42,422 nt of DNA, taken from IMG/VR virus record IMGVR_UViG_3300031162_000807, positions 1 to 42,422 of that record; one strand, given 5' to 3'. The notes beneath the pieces were generated by a model. It worked only from the letters and a program-made list of their open reading frames with translations. It was not told where the DNA came from and made no database searches. Shown piece after piece: positions 8,053-17,755 of this stretch (the first letter of the stretch is position 1; every line of letters starts with the position of its first letter). The position numbers were made by a program, and so were the translations under genes. This DNA is from a virus.

Positions 8053-9273
8053 ATGAGTATTTCAGACGCTTTTACCAATAACGATTATTTATTTATCGGT
8101 GAAATCGGTGACGAAAACGTATTAGTGCGGGAGTCTATTCTTAGTCTTCAATTTGATTTGGCTGCTACGATGGTCAGTGAAATACAGTTTGAAGTTTATG
8201 ACCCTGGGTTTAAAATGCTAAATAGCAACTTCTTTATGATAGGCCGCAGAGTCGCTTTTGTTTTACCCGAAACAATTACTTTGCAGGAGTCTGACGGAGA
8301 GGATGTTACAGTATCTATTCAGACTGTAGAGTTTGAAATAGCTGCCATCGCTGCCTCACATGGAACTTCCGACACAGTAACGGTCACTGCACGTAGCAGG
8401 CCGATGCAGCAAATGCGGCGTGAAAAAGGACAAAGATCATACGGTCGCATATCACCCACGGCGTTTGCATCCGCCGCTGCAGCACGATTTGGTTTAAAAT
8501 TTTTTGGAGAAAGTACCCCTGTCGATGGTAACATTATCCGAGAACAACACGAACAAAAAGACGAATCAACGTTTGATGTTTTGAGCCGGTTAGCCCGTGA
8601 AGCAGAATTTATGTTTTTTGAAGCAAACGGCATAATGTACTTTGCTTCAGAAGAGTTCATTATAGCCCGCCAGCCTTCTATGGAAATTAATGTACCGTCT
8701 GCTAATACTGATCCGTTTTTTGCGTCTAGTCTAACTGTTCGTAGGTCCACGGATAGTCGCAATTCGGCGGCTACGCTGCAAGCTAGCTTAATTAAAAACA
8801 CGTCTTCGATTACTGTTTTTCCCGGTGTTGGAGTTACTATTAAAGGTTTAGATAATTTTGACAAAAAGTTTATGGTAGATCGGGTTAGTTTTGACACTAC
8901 CAAGACTGGGTTTGTGGCTATTTCCGGCACATGCCCGGAAGACTCTGACGACATGGGGTGTGATCAAAAAGTGTTTGCTATAGGGTCTACCGGTAAGTGT
9001 GTAGAGCGTATTCAGAAAGCGATTGCATCGAGCTACAGTAAACGTCAAGTCACCGTTAAATTGACTCCAGCAGAAATTGCTCAACTCCAGAAGGCCGGAA
9101 TTAATTTGATTAACACTTCGTATGTTACCACAATTAATTATGCTTTACCGATTGATGGTAGGTTTGGGCAAGTTACTGAAGATGCTGTTAAGAATTTCCA
9201 AAAGTTAAATAATTTGCCTGTTGATGGTATAGTAGATGAAGACGATTGGGCAATTATTAAGGCAGCAATATGA
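8053..9273 (+). CDS. Baseplate hub (gpD-like) fused to a peptidoglycan-binding domain
   Basis: A 406-residue protein. Residues 1 to about 300 resemble phage late-control D / gp27-type hub proteins, which form a trimer continuing the tube and holding the spike. Typical parts are VTARSRPMQQMRREKGQRSY, REQHEQKDESTFDVLSRLAR and the aromatic strand EAEFMFFEANGIMYF. From about residue 310 there is a second domain of the PG_binding_1 type (GSTGKCVERIQKAIASS, then PIDGRFGQVTEDAVKNFQKL and LPVDGIVDEDDWAII), a three-helix peptidoglycan-binding fold. A hub carrying its own wall-binding module would bring the spike to the cell wall. The following spike gene overlaps by ATGA at 9270-9273. Confidence 0.8.
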   Translation: MSISDAFTNNDYLFIGEIGDENVLVRESILSLQFDLAATMVSEIQFEVYDPGFKMLNSNFFMIGRRVAFVLPETITLQESDGEDVTVSIQTVEFEIAAIAASHGTSDTVTVTARSRPMQQMRREKGQRSYGRISPTAFASAAAARFGLKFFGESTPVDGNIIREQHEQKDESTFDVLSRLAREAEFMFFEANGIMYFASEEFIIARQPSMEINVPSANTDPFFASSLTVRRSTDSRNSAATLQASLIKNTSSITVFPGVGVTIKGLDNFDKKFMVDRVSFDTTKTGFVAISGTCPEDSDDMGCDQKVFAIGSTGKCVERIQKAIASSYSKRQVTVKLTPAEIAQLQKAGINLINTSYVTTINYALPIDGRFGQVTEDAVKNFQKLNNLPVDGIVDEDDWAIIKAAI

Positions 9274-12200
9274 GGCGTTCTGACTTTAATACATCAGCAA
9301 GTGGAGGTGCGGCGCTCACTGGCATTTTTCAGGCTAGGGTCGTTGCTGTCGATGAAGACTCCACTCTACGTATAAAGATACCTAAGATAGGGTTAGATAA
9401 TATTTATGAAGGGGTTCTGTTTTCTGGACCCGAACCCGACGTTGGCGATTTAGTTTATGTAGGTTTTTTAGAAGGAAAAGCAGGGTCTTTTGTAGCGTTT
9501 ACCGGAGGAGAAGGTACAGCTATTGAGTTGTCGGATAATCCTCCGCCCGATCCCGATATCGGTGATTTGTGGTTTGAAACAGCCACTGGTAAGACTTTTC
9601 TGTATTATGACTCTTACTGGGTTGAAGTTGGGTCGTCAATTAAAGCATTTGGGATACTGTCGGATACGGATAGTGACACTTCTATCAATGTTGAACAATT
9701 TGCGGATGATGACACGATTCGTTTTAAGACAGCGGGCACAGAACGGCTGACAATTAATAGCTCTGGGCATCTGCTTCCAAGCGCCAACGAAACGTATGAT
9801 CTAGGCTCAGCTTTGTACAGGTTTCGGGATTTGTATCTGTCAGGCACCAGTATTAATTTAGGCGGAGCCTCAATAACGTCGAATGGTACTAATATTACCG
9901 TGTCAGGGACGTTTGAAGGGCGAGACTTGGCAAGCGACGGAACTAAGCTAGATGGAATTACTGCTGGGGCGAATGTGACCGACGCTGCAACGGTTGAGGC
10001 CGCTATCGAATCTATTCTGCTTACTTCTGTTGCAGGGGATACTGGCGATGAGCTTTTAATTGTTGATGCCACGGACGGTGGACTAAAAGCTGTTCTGTGG
10101 GAAACCCTGCCCGGTGTTGGGGCAGGGCTTAACAATGTTGTAGAAGACACTACCCCGCAGCTGGGGGGTGCGTTAGACGTTAATGGTCAAGAGATTACGG
10201 GTGCGATTGATTTGCATTCTACTGGTGACGTAATCACTGAACTAGGGGATGCTGCAGGCGTCAATAAGCTGTCTGTTCGTGACTCTGCGGCAATTGAAGT
10301 TGCATCGATTGACTCCGACGGAAATTTGGCTCTGTCTGGCAGCGTTGACGGGCGCGACATAGCTGCCGATGGTTCAAAACTTGATGGGATCGAAACAGGC
10401 GCTGATGTCACAGATGCTACCAATGTTGAAACGGCAATCGAAGCGATTACTCTTACTTCTGTTTCTGGAGCCACGGGAGACGAGATCCTTGTAGTGGATG
10501 CGACTGATGGTGGTTTGAAAGCTGTTCTTTGGGAAAATTTGCCTGCAGCGCCTGTTGATTCTGTCAACAGCCAAACTGGTGCTGTTGTGCTCGACGCCGA
10601 TGACATTTCGGATGCCGTTACAACCAACAAGTTTACGACCGCAGCTGAAATCACAAAACTTGCTGGGATCGAAACCGGCGCTGACGTTACCGACGCAACA
10701 AACGTCGAAACAGCGATTGAGGCAATCACACTGACTTCTGTCTCCGGAGCCACAGGAGACGAGATCCTCGTAGTAGATGCAACCGACGGCGGTTTGAAAG
10801 CGGTTTTTTGGGAAAACCTGCCGTCGGCGCCTGTTGACTCAGTCAACAGTCAAACGGGTGCTGTTGTTCTTGATGCTGACGACATCTCTGATACTTCAAC
10901 GACAAACAAGTTTACGACAGCGGCTAACCTCACCAAACTGGGTCACATAACCGTTACTCAGGCAGTCGACCTTGACGCCATCGAAACTAGAGTTAATCAA
11001 CTAGACGCTGTGGTTGTGTTGCAAGGATCTTGGGATGCGTCTGCAGGTTCGTTCCCTGGTTCTGGTTCTGCTCAAGCTGGCGATAGCTACATTGTTTCGG
11101 TGGCTGGCACGGTCGACAGCGTGGCGTTCTCTGTAAACGACAGGTTGTTAGCGATTGTAGATAATGCTTCTACTTCGACGTATGCGTCTAACTGGTTGAA
11201 GCTGGATTACACCGATCAGGTGTTGAGTGTCAACACGCAAACTGGGGCGGTTGTTCTAGATGCGGATGATATCTCGGATACGTCTACGACGAACAAGTTT
11301 ACAACAGCTGCCGATATTTCAAAACTTGCCGGTATCGAGACTGGGGCTACTGCTGATCAGACGGCTGCTGACATTAGAAGTCTTGGTTTTTTTGACACGA
11401 CGAATGATGGCACTGGTTCTGGACTTGATGCGGATTTGTTAGACGGAAACCATGCGACTGCGTTTGCGACTGCATCTCAAGGTTCTACTGCTGATTCTGC
11501 GCTTCAGAACGTTGTAGAAGACACCACTCCGCAGCTTGGCGGTGCGTTGGATGTCAACGGGCAGGAGATCACGGGCGCTATTGATCTGCATTCGACGGGT
11601 GACGTGATTACTGAACTTGGAGATGCTGCGGGCGTCAACAAGTTGTCGGTGCGGGATTCTGCCGCTGCTGAGGTTGCTGCGTTTGATTCGGATGGCAACT
11701 TGACGTTGGCTGGGACTGTCGACGGTCGCGATGTAGCGGCCGACGGAACGAAACTGGACGGGATCGAATCGGGAGCCGAGGTCAACGCTGTTGACTCGGT
11801 GAACTCGCAGACTGGCGTTGTTGTTTTGGATGCCGATGACATCTCGGACGCTTCTACAACGAACAAATTCACCACAGCCGCAGACATTACAAAACTAGCC
11901 GGGATTGAGACTGGGGCAACTGCAGACCAGACTGCAGCAGATATCCGAGGCTTGGGATTTTTTGACACAAGTAATGATGGTACGGGTTCCGGTCTTGATG
12001 CCGACCTTCTTGATGGCAACCATGCGACTGCATTCGCTACTGCTGCGCAAGGTTCTACCGCTGATTCTGCGTTGCAAAACGTTGTCGAAGACACCACTCC
12101 GCAGCTGGGTGGCGCTCTCGATGTAAACGGCCAGGAAATTACTGGCGCCATCGATCTCCACTCAACTGGTGACATCATCACAGAGTTGGGTGATGCTGCT

Positions 12201-14219
12201 GGCGCGAACAAGCTGTCTATCCGAGATTCTGCTGCAGTCGAAGTTGCTGCATTTGATTCGGATGGCAACTTGACGTTGTCTGGAACTGTGGACGGCCGGG
12301 ATGTAGCGACCGACGGAACGAAGCTGGACGGGATTGCTGCTGGGGCTGAGGTCAATGCTGTTGACTCGGTGAACTCGCAGACTGGCGTTGTTGTTTTGGA
12401 TGCCGATGATATTTCGGATGCTGCCACAACCAACAAGTTTACGACCGCTGCCGATATTACGAAGCTGGCTGGGATCGAAACGGGTGCTGACGTTACTGAC
12501 GCAGCGAATGTTGAAACGTCTATTGAAGCGATCACGTTGACTTCTGTTGCGGGCGCTACAGGCGACGAGCTTCTTATTGTTGACGCCACCGACGGAGGAT
12601 TGAAAGCCGTTCTCTGGGAGAATCTTCCTGGCAGCGGTGGAGGCATTAGCAATGTTGTAGAAGACACTACACCTCAGTTGGGCGGTGCTCTTGACGTAAA
12701 CGGGCAGGAAATTACTGGTGCGATTGATCTTCACTCAACGGGTGACATCATCAATGAGCTTGGAGATGCTGCGGGCGCAAATAAGCTGGCTATCCGAGAT
12801 TCTGCTGCTGTTGAGGTCGCTGCGTTTGATTCGGACGGAAACCTGACGCTGTCTGGCACTGTCGACGGTCGCGATGTAGCTGCTGACGGCACGAAGCTGG
12901 ATGGGATTGCGGCTGGCGCTGAGGTTAACGCTGTTGATTCGGTCAACAGTCAAACTGGCGCCGTTGTTCTTGACGCTGACGATATTTCGGACGCTGCTAC
13001 GACCAACAAGTTCACAACTGCAGCTAATCTCACTAAGCTGGGTCACATAACTGTTACTCAGGCTGTTGATCTTGACACGATTGAAAGCAGGGTCAACCAG
13101 TTGGATGCAGCGGTTGTGCTGCAAGGATCTTGGGATGCGTCTGGAGGGTCGTTCCCTGGTTCGGGATCTGCTCAAGCTGGTGACAGCTACATTGTTTCAG
13201 TAGCTGGCACTGTCGACAGCGTGGCTTTCTCTGTCAACGACAGGCTGTTGGCAATCGTAGATAATGCTTCTACTACAACGTATGCGTCTAACTGGTTAAA
13301 GCTGGATTACACCGATCAGGTGTTGAGTGTCAACACGCAAACTGGAGCGGTTGTTCTAGATGCTGACGACATTTCTGATACGTCCACGACGAACAAGTTT
13401 ACGACTGCGGCCGATATTACGAAACTGGCTGGAATCGAAACGGGTGCTGACGTTACCGACGCAGCAAATGTTGAAACATCTATTGAGGCGATCACTCTTA
13501 CTGCTGTTGCTGGTGCGACTGGCGACGAAGTGCTGATTGTTGACGCTACTGACGGCGGCTTGAAGGCGGTGTTGTGGGAGAATCTCCCTGGTGGTGGGGG
13601 CATTAGTAATGTTGTGGAAGACACGACTCCTCAGCTTGGTGGGGCGCTTGATGTCAATGGTCAAGAGATCACTGGGGCTATTGATCTTCACTCAACAGGC
13701 GATGTGATCATTGAGCTTGGCGATGCCGCTGGCACAAACAAGTTGTCTATCAGGGATTCTGGAGCGGTTGAACAGTTCTTGGTTGACTCTGACGGCAACG
13801 TCGGTGTCGGCAAGACACCCAACGCTGGTTCTAGGTTGGACGTAAACGGCAGGATTGAGGCGTATCAGAACACGCTGCAAACCAATAACGATGACTATGC
13901 GTTCATTACTTCTGGAAACTTTGGTGGCGGCTACGGTTTCTATGAGGGAACTAACCGTGCAGTGATCGTCGCTCCTGGCGGCAATCAAATGGAGTTCTTT
14001 GTCGGTGGGTCGCCTACGTCGTGGGGGACGATGGCGATCGACATTGATGCTTCTGGCAATGTGAAGTTCCCTGTATCTATCCAAGATAGCACGGGCCGAG
14101 ACATTTCAGATGCTGTTACTAGCACTGATGTGACTGATATTGTTGAGATTAGCCAAGCGTCGTATACTGCTTTGGGCGCTGGTCGTCCCGCTAATCGTCT
14201 TTACCTGATTACGAGCTAA
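9270..14219 (+). CDS. Baseplate spike with long fibre-type repeats
   Basis: A 1649-residue protein starting inside the hub stop codon. Residues about 15-85 form a gp5/gpV-like OB-fold (FQARVVAVDEDSTLRIKIPK, EPDVGDLVYVGFLEG), the domain that plugs onto the hub. Then comes a module shared with tail fibres (PPDPDIGDLWFETATGKTF). From about residue 190 to 1510 it is built of repeats such as VEDTTPQLGGALDVNGQEIT, VDGRDVAADGTKLDGI and NSQTGAVVLDADDIS, seen in many environmental phage fibres. The C-terminus (from about 1510) is a unique beta-rich tip starting KTPNAGSRLDVNGRIEAY. OB-fold plus a fibre of this length in one chain is unusual: normally spike and fibre are separate. It may be a trimeric, very long central fibre. 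Frame integrity through 5 kb of repeats suggests it is functional. Confidence 0.78.
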   Translation: MRRSDFNTSASGGAALTGIFQARVVAVDEDSTLRIKIPKIGLDNIYEGVLFSGPEPDVGDLVYVGFLEGKAGSFVAFTGGEGTAIELSDNPPPDPDIGDLWFETATGKTFLYYDSYWVEVGSSIKAFGILSDTDSDTSINVEQFADDDTIRFKTAGTERLTINSSGHLLPSANETYDLGSALYRFRDLYLSGTSINLGGASITSNGTNITVSGTFEGRDLASDGTKLDGITAGANVTDAATVEAAIESILLTSVAGDTGDELLIVDATDGGLKAVLWETLPGVGAGLNNVVEDTTPQLGGALDVNGQEITGAIDLHSTGDVITELGDAAGVNKLSVRDSAAIEVASIDSDGNLALSGSVDGRDIAADGSKLDGIETGADVTDATNVETAIEAITLTSVSGATGDEILVVDATDGGLKAVLWENLPAAPVDSVNSQTGAVVLDADDISDAVTTNKFTTAAEITKLAGIETGADVTDATNVETAIEAITLTSVSGATGDEILVVDATDGGLKAVFWENLPSAPVDSVNSQTGAVVLDADDISDTSTTNKFTTAANLTKLGHITVTQAVDLDAIETRVNQLDAVVVLQGSWDASAGSFPGSGSAQAGDSYIVSVAGTVDSVAFSVNDRLLAIVDNASTSTYASNWLKLDYTDQVLSVNTQTGAVVLDADDISDTSTTNKFTTAADISKLAGIETGATADQTAADIRSLGFFDTTNDGTGSGLDADLLDGNHATAFATASQGSTADSALQNVVEDTTPQLGGALDVNGQEITGAIDLHSTGDVITELGDAAGVNKLSVRDSAAAEVAAFDSDGNLTLAGTVDGRDVAADGTKLDGIESGAEVNAVDSVNSQTGVVVLDADDISDASTTNKFTTAADITKLAGIETGATADQTAADIRGLGFFDTSNDGTGSGLDADLLDGNHATAFATAAQGSTADSALQNVVEDTTPQLGGALDVNGQEITGAIDLHSTGDIITELGDAAGANKLSIRDSAAVEVAAFDSDGNLTLSGTVDGRDVATDGTKLDGIAAGAEVNAVDSVNSQTGVVVLDADDISDAATTNKFTTAADITKLAGIETGADVTDAANVETSIEAITLTSVAGATGDELLIVDATDGGLKAVLWENLPGSGGGISNVVEDTTPQLGGALDVNGQEITGAIDLHSTGDIINELGDAAGANKLAIRDSAAVEVAAFDSDGNLTLSGTVDGRDVAADGTKLDGIAAGAEVNAVDSVNSQTGAVVLDADDISDAATTNKFTTAANLTKLGHITVTQAVDLDTIESRVNQLDAAVVLQGSWDASGGSFPGSGSAQAGDSYIVSVAGTVDSVAFSVNDRLLAIVDNASTTTYASNWLKLDYTDQVLSVNTQTGAVVLDADDISDTSTTNKFTTAADITKLAGIETGADVTDAANVETSIEAITLTAVAGATGDEVLIVDATDGGLKAVLWENLPGGGGISNVVEDTTPQLGGALDVNGQEITGAIDLHSTGDVIIELGDAAGTNKLSIRDSGAVEQFLVDSDGNVGVGKTPNAGSRLDVNGRIEAYQNTLQTNNDDYAFITSGNFGGGYGFYEGTNRAVIVAPGGNQMEFFVGGSPTSWGTMAIDIDASGNVKFPVSIQDSTGRDISDAVTSTDVTDIVEISQASYTALGAGRPANRLYLITS
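10130..13730 (+). repeat. Tandem coding repeats inside the spike/fibre gene
   Basis: Five copies of the DTTPQLGG cassette begin near 10140, 11512, 12083, 12657 and 13615. At least seven copies of SQTG(A/V)VVLDADDIS are interleaved with them. A block of about 410 bp at 10921-11330 recurs at 13021-13430, offset by exactly 2100 bp (700 codons). The stretch at about 11788-11840 recurs nearly base-for-base at 12358-12410 (offset 570 bp, 190 codons). All offsets keep the frame. This points to duplication or gene conversion under selection for length. Confidence 0.9.
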
Positions 14220-14221
14220 TA

Positions 14222-15025
14222 ATGGCTGCTCCTGTACTTGAGTCGTTCAACTCGAACACCGGCGACGACAACGGGTTCACGGTCACGAAACCGTCGAGCG
14301 TAGCGACCGGCGATCTGCTGTTGCTGTTCGTCACGTTGGAGAACACCAAAGGCACGAATGATCTGACGGCGCCGAGCGGGTTCACACTCCTTCAGTGGAT
14401 TGGTAACAACATTCAAGACGCTCATGCGTGGGTGTTCTACCGTATTGCTGACGGCACTGAGGGGTCGTCGGTAACGATCTCACCACCGAGGCGTGCTGAG
14501 GGCGCAGCGTGGTATCTGCGCGTCTCTGGGGCCGATACGACGACGCCGTTCGGCGCTGACGTAAATACCGCTGCGAACACGACGAGCGTTCTCCCCATCG
14601 ACCAGCTTACTCGTGACGACCAGAGCGAGGACCAGCTTGCGTTCTCGTTGTGCTCGTTTGACGGCGGCGACTCCGACATGGGCATCATCAGCACGTCGGG
14701 TTGGGACAACTACAACACCAATCGTGCTACGTCGAACTCGGCGCTCATTTCGGCTGGCCGCTACCTTGAGTCAGGGTCAGCAGGCGGTGATAGCTCGGGT
14801 GCGTGGGATACCCAAACCAAGACGGGCACAGGCACGGTTGGCACTTCAAGGTGGAGTTTCGCTGTCAGTGACGGCGCAGTCGGCATCGCATTCACCGTCA
14901 ACCCTGGTGCAGGCGGCACGGAGTCGTTTCAGGGCAAGTTGGGCGATCTGACGGTGTCAAAGATGTATCTGGGGGATACGGAAGTTACTGGTGGGTATCT
15001 TGGAGATATCAACCTGTGGGCGTAA
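14222..15025 (+). CDS. GC-rich beta-sandwich tail appendage protein
   Basis: A 267-residue protein starting two bases after the spike stop. The first 230 residues look like a secreted-type jelly-roll/beta-sandwich unit found in phage appendages (TAPSGFTLLQWIGNN, AHAWVFYRIADGTEGSSVTI). The end (KMYLGDTEVTGGYLGDINLW) is the short Leu-Gly-Asp repeat common at C-termini of phage structural proteins. It probably binds a surface sugar or decorates the spike, by context. The base composition is clearly different from its neighbours: many GCG, GAC and ACG codons and higher GC up to about 14930, after which the usual T-rich style returns. This suggests recent acquisition of the domain by recombination. 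Confidence 0.6.
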   Translation: MAAPVLESFNSNTGDDNGFTVTKPSSVATGDLLLLFVTLENTKGTNDLTAPSGFTLLQWIGNNIQDAHAWVFYRIADGTEGSSVTISPPRRAEGAAWYLRVSGADTTTPFGADVNTAANTTSVLPIDQLTRDDQSEDQLAFSLCSFDGGDSDMGIISTSGWDNYNTNRATSNSALISAGRYLESGSAGGDSSGAWDTQTKTGTGTVGTSRWSFAVSDGAVGIAFTVNPGAGGTESFQGKLGDLTVSKMYLGDTEVTGGYLGDINLWA

Positions 15026-15051
15026 AATAATATACAGGTAGATACGCTACG

Positions 15052-15078
15052 TTGCTATTCTACATCTATTCGTATAAT
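15052..15078 (+). promoter_or_regulatory. Probable promoter for the first propeller gene
   Basis: A perfect -10 TATAAT (15073-15078) lies 21 bases before the start codon. The best -35 is TTGCTA (15052-15057) with a short 15-base spacer. It lies in a 74-base AT-rich gap between appendage genes. Confidence 0.5.
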
Positions 15079-15099
15079 AAAGTGTAAAAGGATTATGAG

Positions 15100-17676
15100 A
15101 TGGCTATTGATTTTCCAAATTCACCTAATGTCAACGATGAGTTTACTGTTGGCGACCGCACATGGCGGTGGGACGGCACAGTATGGTCCTTTGTTCCGAG
15201 CATCACTGAGATAAACGTAGACGTAGCTTCAGAGCTGCTCCCTATAGTGGTGACTCCTAACCCTCCTCGGGTTGATATTGTAGGCACTGCGCCCGTTTTA
15301 GGCTTCAACGACGACGGGCGGGAGTTTGTTGCCTCCGGTGATAGGCATGTACTTGTTTTCGATAACGATTCTTTAGGTGACCGTGGATTTGATACTCAGC
15401 TTAGTACGGTTGCTGATAGTTTTGATATGGGGCCAGCGACGTTTGATGCGGTTGCTTCAGCGGAAAGCTGGGGGCTGGTAGGCGGCCAATTGACCGGTCG
15501 GTATCCGTTTCATTTTAACAAGGATGAGGAGTTTGGTCGGAGTGTAGCTATGGCTGGTGATGGCACGCGGGTCGTTGTTGGCGGCATCTACATGTATTAT
15601 GATGATGGCTCGCAGTTCGTGTACTCTGGCGGTTTTCGGGTGTATGAGCAGGTTGGAACTGATTGGTCGCAGATGGGGAGTGATATTTATGGGACTGTTG
15701 ACGACGATTGGTTTGGCGGAGGAGCGATTGCTATTTCTAGGGATGGTACTCGTGTGGCTGCGGCAGCAACGTCTGCCTCCCCTGACTATGTGCGCGTTTT
15801 CGAGTATGATACGAATACTTCAGATTGGGTTCAGATGGGGAGTGATATTGACTGGTCTGATCTGGCCATTACCGAGATAAGTGAGATAGCGTTGTCTTCA
15901 GACGGTTCTCGTTTAATTGTTTCGTCCGCAAACAGTTCGAATACAACTTATGTTAGGGCATACGATTGGAATGGAACGGCGTGGGTGAAACTTTCGGCGG
16001 ATATTACTGGTGTTGCTGGCGGGGGTTGGATAAGGGTTGTGCAAGTTTCGGATAACGGTAACCGAGTAATTTTAGGAGCACCCAGTTACGACGGGGTGGG
16101 AAGTGATTTTGGGCGTGCTCAGGTTTTTGATTGGACTGGGTCAGCGTGGAGTCAGGTTGGCCCTGACATTAATGGTTCCGCTGCCTCGGATGATCTGGGA
16201 TATGCGGTTGATATTTCTGCTGATGGTAGCAGGATTGTTGTTTCTGCCCCGCAGGGTTTCACCGGAAGCAATGGTTACATACAAGTGTATGATTGGAGTG
16301 GGTCGGCGTGGGTTCAGGTAGGGGCAGATATAGTTGGAACCGTAGCTAATGAAGAATTTGGCTACGAGACGCGTATATCGGGTGATGGGTCTAGGATTGT
16401 TCAGTCGACCTTGCGCGCATCACCACAGTATGTTAGTGTATTTGAGTATAATGGGTCGGCGTGGGTGCAGCTGGGTTCAAATATAATTGGCGATACTATT
16501 GGCGATTATAAAGATGATTTTGGTTTTAAGGTGGACATATCGACCGATGGGTCTCGTATAATAGGCACTGATCTTTTCGCATATAACGGGGGCCACGCGT
16601 TAGTGTATGAGTATAAATTGTACAACAATTTGTGGACAGATAGCCATTACGGTCCTTCGTATCCTTATCATGACCTCGTAATAGGTCAGCAAATACAATT
16701 TACTGTTGCAAGTGGATCGACTGGATACGACACTACTACAACTTATTATGTTGCGGCGACTCCTGGGCCGAATACTTTCCAGTTGAGTACTAGCCCTGAC
16801 AGTACAACAATTGTTACAGGAACAGGCGACTCCACGGGAGATTGGTATTACAATGTTGGGGAACCTTCCGGTTTTGCTATTAAGACCGGTATACCAGATG
16901 TGGATGGCAGCGTTTATCGCATGTATATTGGCGGGGGCAAGTGGCACAATCGTTGGGGAAAACCACCGGGCATTAGTTTGGGGGAGGCTACTAACAATCC
17001 CTTTACTACGGTGCATATCCGCGGAGGTTCGTCTGGACGCACGTTTGCTGATAAAGCGCACACGTTAGTGGTTGAGAATCACAATAATGGTGGTATAGGC
17101 GTCTATACACCACGCAACGCGCAGGGGTATATGCAGTTTGGTGATAACGATAATGCCTATATTGGGGGGTTCCGTTATCGGCATGGCTCGGACTATATGT
17201 ACATGCGGACGGGTGGTGTTGATCATTTGACGTTGACTAATGTGGGGAATTTGGAAGGCAATGGGATATCGTGGAGTCCAACGTTTTCAAACCTAACAAC
17301 TATTGGCACGAGTACGGTGACTGCGTTTTATCATCAGGTTGGGGGGTATGTGCATTGGACTATGAAGTTGGTGTTTGGTTCAGGGTTTAGTTGGAGTAGC
17401 GGCACAATGGTTTTGGGTAATTTTCCTGTGAGTGCGGCCGATTCGTATGAGATCTCTGGAACTCTTAGAGGGTACGCCGACGACGTTAGTATCCAACGGT
17501 ATTGGAAGGTGTTTGCTAGACCTGATACGACTACCAGTGTTTCGCTACGCCACGTGTACACCACCCTCACATATTTGGACTCCGCATCATCACAGAGTTG
17601 GATTGATATTAATGATCCTTTTAGTTGGGTTTCAGGCGATATTTTGTTTGTGTCAGGAACCTATCGGGCAGCGTAG
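15100..17676 (+). CDS. Beta-propeller tail fibre / receptor-binding candidate 1
   Basis: An 858-residue protein. The N-terminus (FPNSPNVNDEFTVGDRTWRW) is a module widespread in phage appendages. Residues about 120-510 contain at least six repeats of about 50 residues with the pattern GxRVxVF-D-W-GSAWVQxGxDIxG...FG..xxISxDGSRIV (for example DYVRVFEYDTNTSDWVQMGS), as in FG-GAP/kelch-like beta-propellers. A middle part of about 200 residues (GGGKWHNRWGKPPG...) and a C-terminal beta-sandwich (VGGYVHWTMKLVFGSGFSW) follow. The likely role is adhesion to a host surface. The start ATG 15100 has AAGGA seven bases upstream; an out-of-frame ATG at 15095 is not used. A related propeller gene sits at 33300. 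Confidence 0.7.
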   Translation: MAIDFPNSPNVNDEFTVGDRTWRWDGTVWSFVPSITEINVDVASELLPIVVTPNPPRVDIVGTAPVLGFNDDGREFVASGDRHVLVFDNDSLGDRGFDTQLSTVADSFDMGPATFDAVASAESWGLVGGQLTGRYPFHFNKDEEFGRSVAMAGDGTRVVVGGIYMYYDDGSQFVYSGGFRVYEQVGTDWSQMGSDIYGTVDDDWFGGGAIAISRDGTRVAAAATSASPDYVRVFEYDTNTSDWVQMGSDIDWSDLAITEISEIALSSDGSRLIVSSANSSNTTYVRAYDWNGTAWVKLSADITGVAGGGWIRVVQVSDNGNRVILGAPSYDGVGSDFGRAQVFDWTGSAWSQVGPDINGSAASDDLGYAVDISADGSRIVVSAPQGFTGSNGYIQVYDWSGSAWVQVGADIVGTVANEEFGYETRISGDGSRIVQSTLRASPQYVSVFEYNGSAWVQLGSNIIGDTIGDYKDDFGFKVDISTDGSRIIGTDLFAYNGGHALVYEYKLYNNLWTDSHYGPSYPYHDLVIGQQIQFTVASGSTGYDTTTTYYVAATPGPNTFQLSTSPDSTTIVTGTGDSTGDWYYNVGEPSGFAIKTGIPDVDGSVYRMYIGGGKWHNRWGKPPGISLGEATNNPFTTVHIRGGSSGRTFADKAHTLVVENHNNGGIGVYTPRNAQGYMQFGDNDNAYIGGFRYRHGSDYMYMRTGGVDHLTLTNVGNLEGNGISWSPTFSNLTTIGTSTVTAFYHQVGGYVHWTMKLVFGSGFSWSSGTMVLGNFPVSAADSYEISGTLRGYADDVSIQRYWKVFARPDTTTSVSLRHVYTTLTYLDSASSQSWIDINDPFSWVSGDILFVSGTYRAA

Positions 17677-17701
17677 GATTCTTAAGTTTCTTGAAACCCG
17701 G

Positions 17702-17730
17702 TTGTAATAGTTGTGCCTTCACAGTACAAT
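17702..17730 (+). promoter_or_regulatory. Sigma-70 promoter for the transglycosylase gene
   Basis: TTGTAA (17702-17707), a 17-base spacer and TACAAT (17725-17730) lie in the 79-base gap after the propeller gene. A strong Shine-Dalgarno AAAGGAG (17745-17751) follows. Confidence 0.65.
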
Positions 17731-17755
17731 AAACGGAGATATCTAAAGGAGCGAT

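Noticed and set aside
11504-12667. A 387-codon open frame on the minus strand inside the spike gene (also 10187-10846 and 13316-13624).
   Set aside because: It mirrors the coding repeats of the + strand gene, has no ribosome site or promoter, and consists of Ser/Ala/Pro-rich antisense of the same repeat units.
10130-13730. Regular repeats that could suggest a CRISPR or other array.
   Set aside because: The repeats are long, degenerate at DNA level, in frame and encode fibre motifs; no short identical repeats with unique spacers exist.
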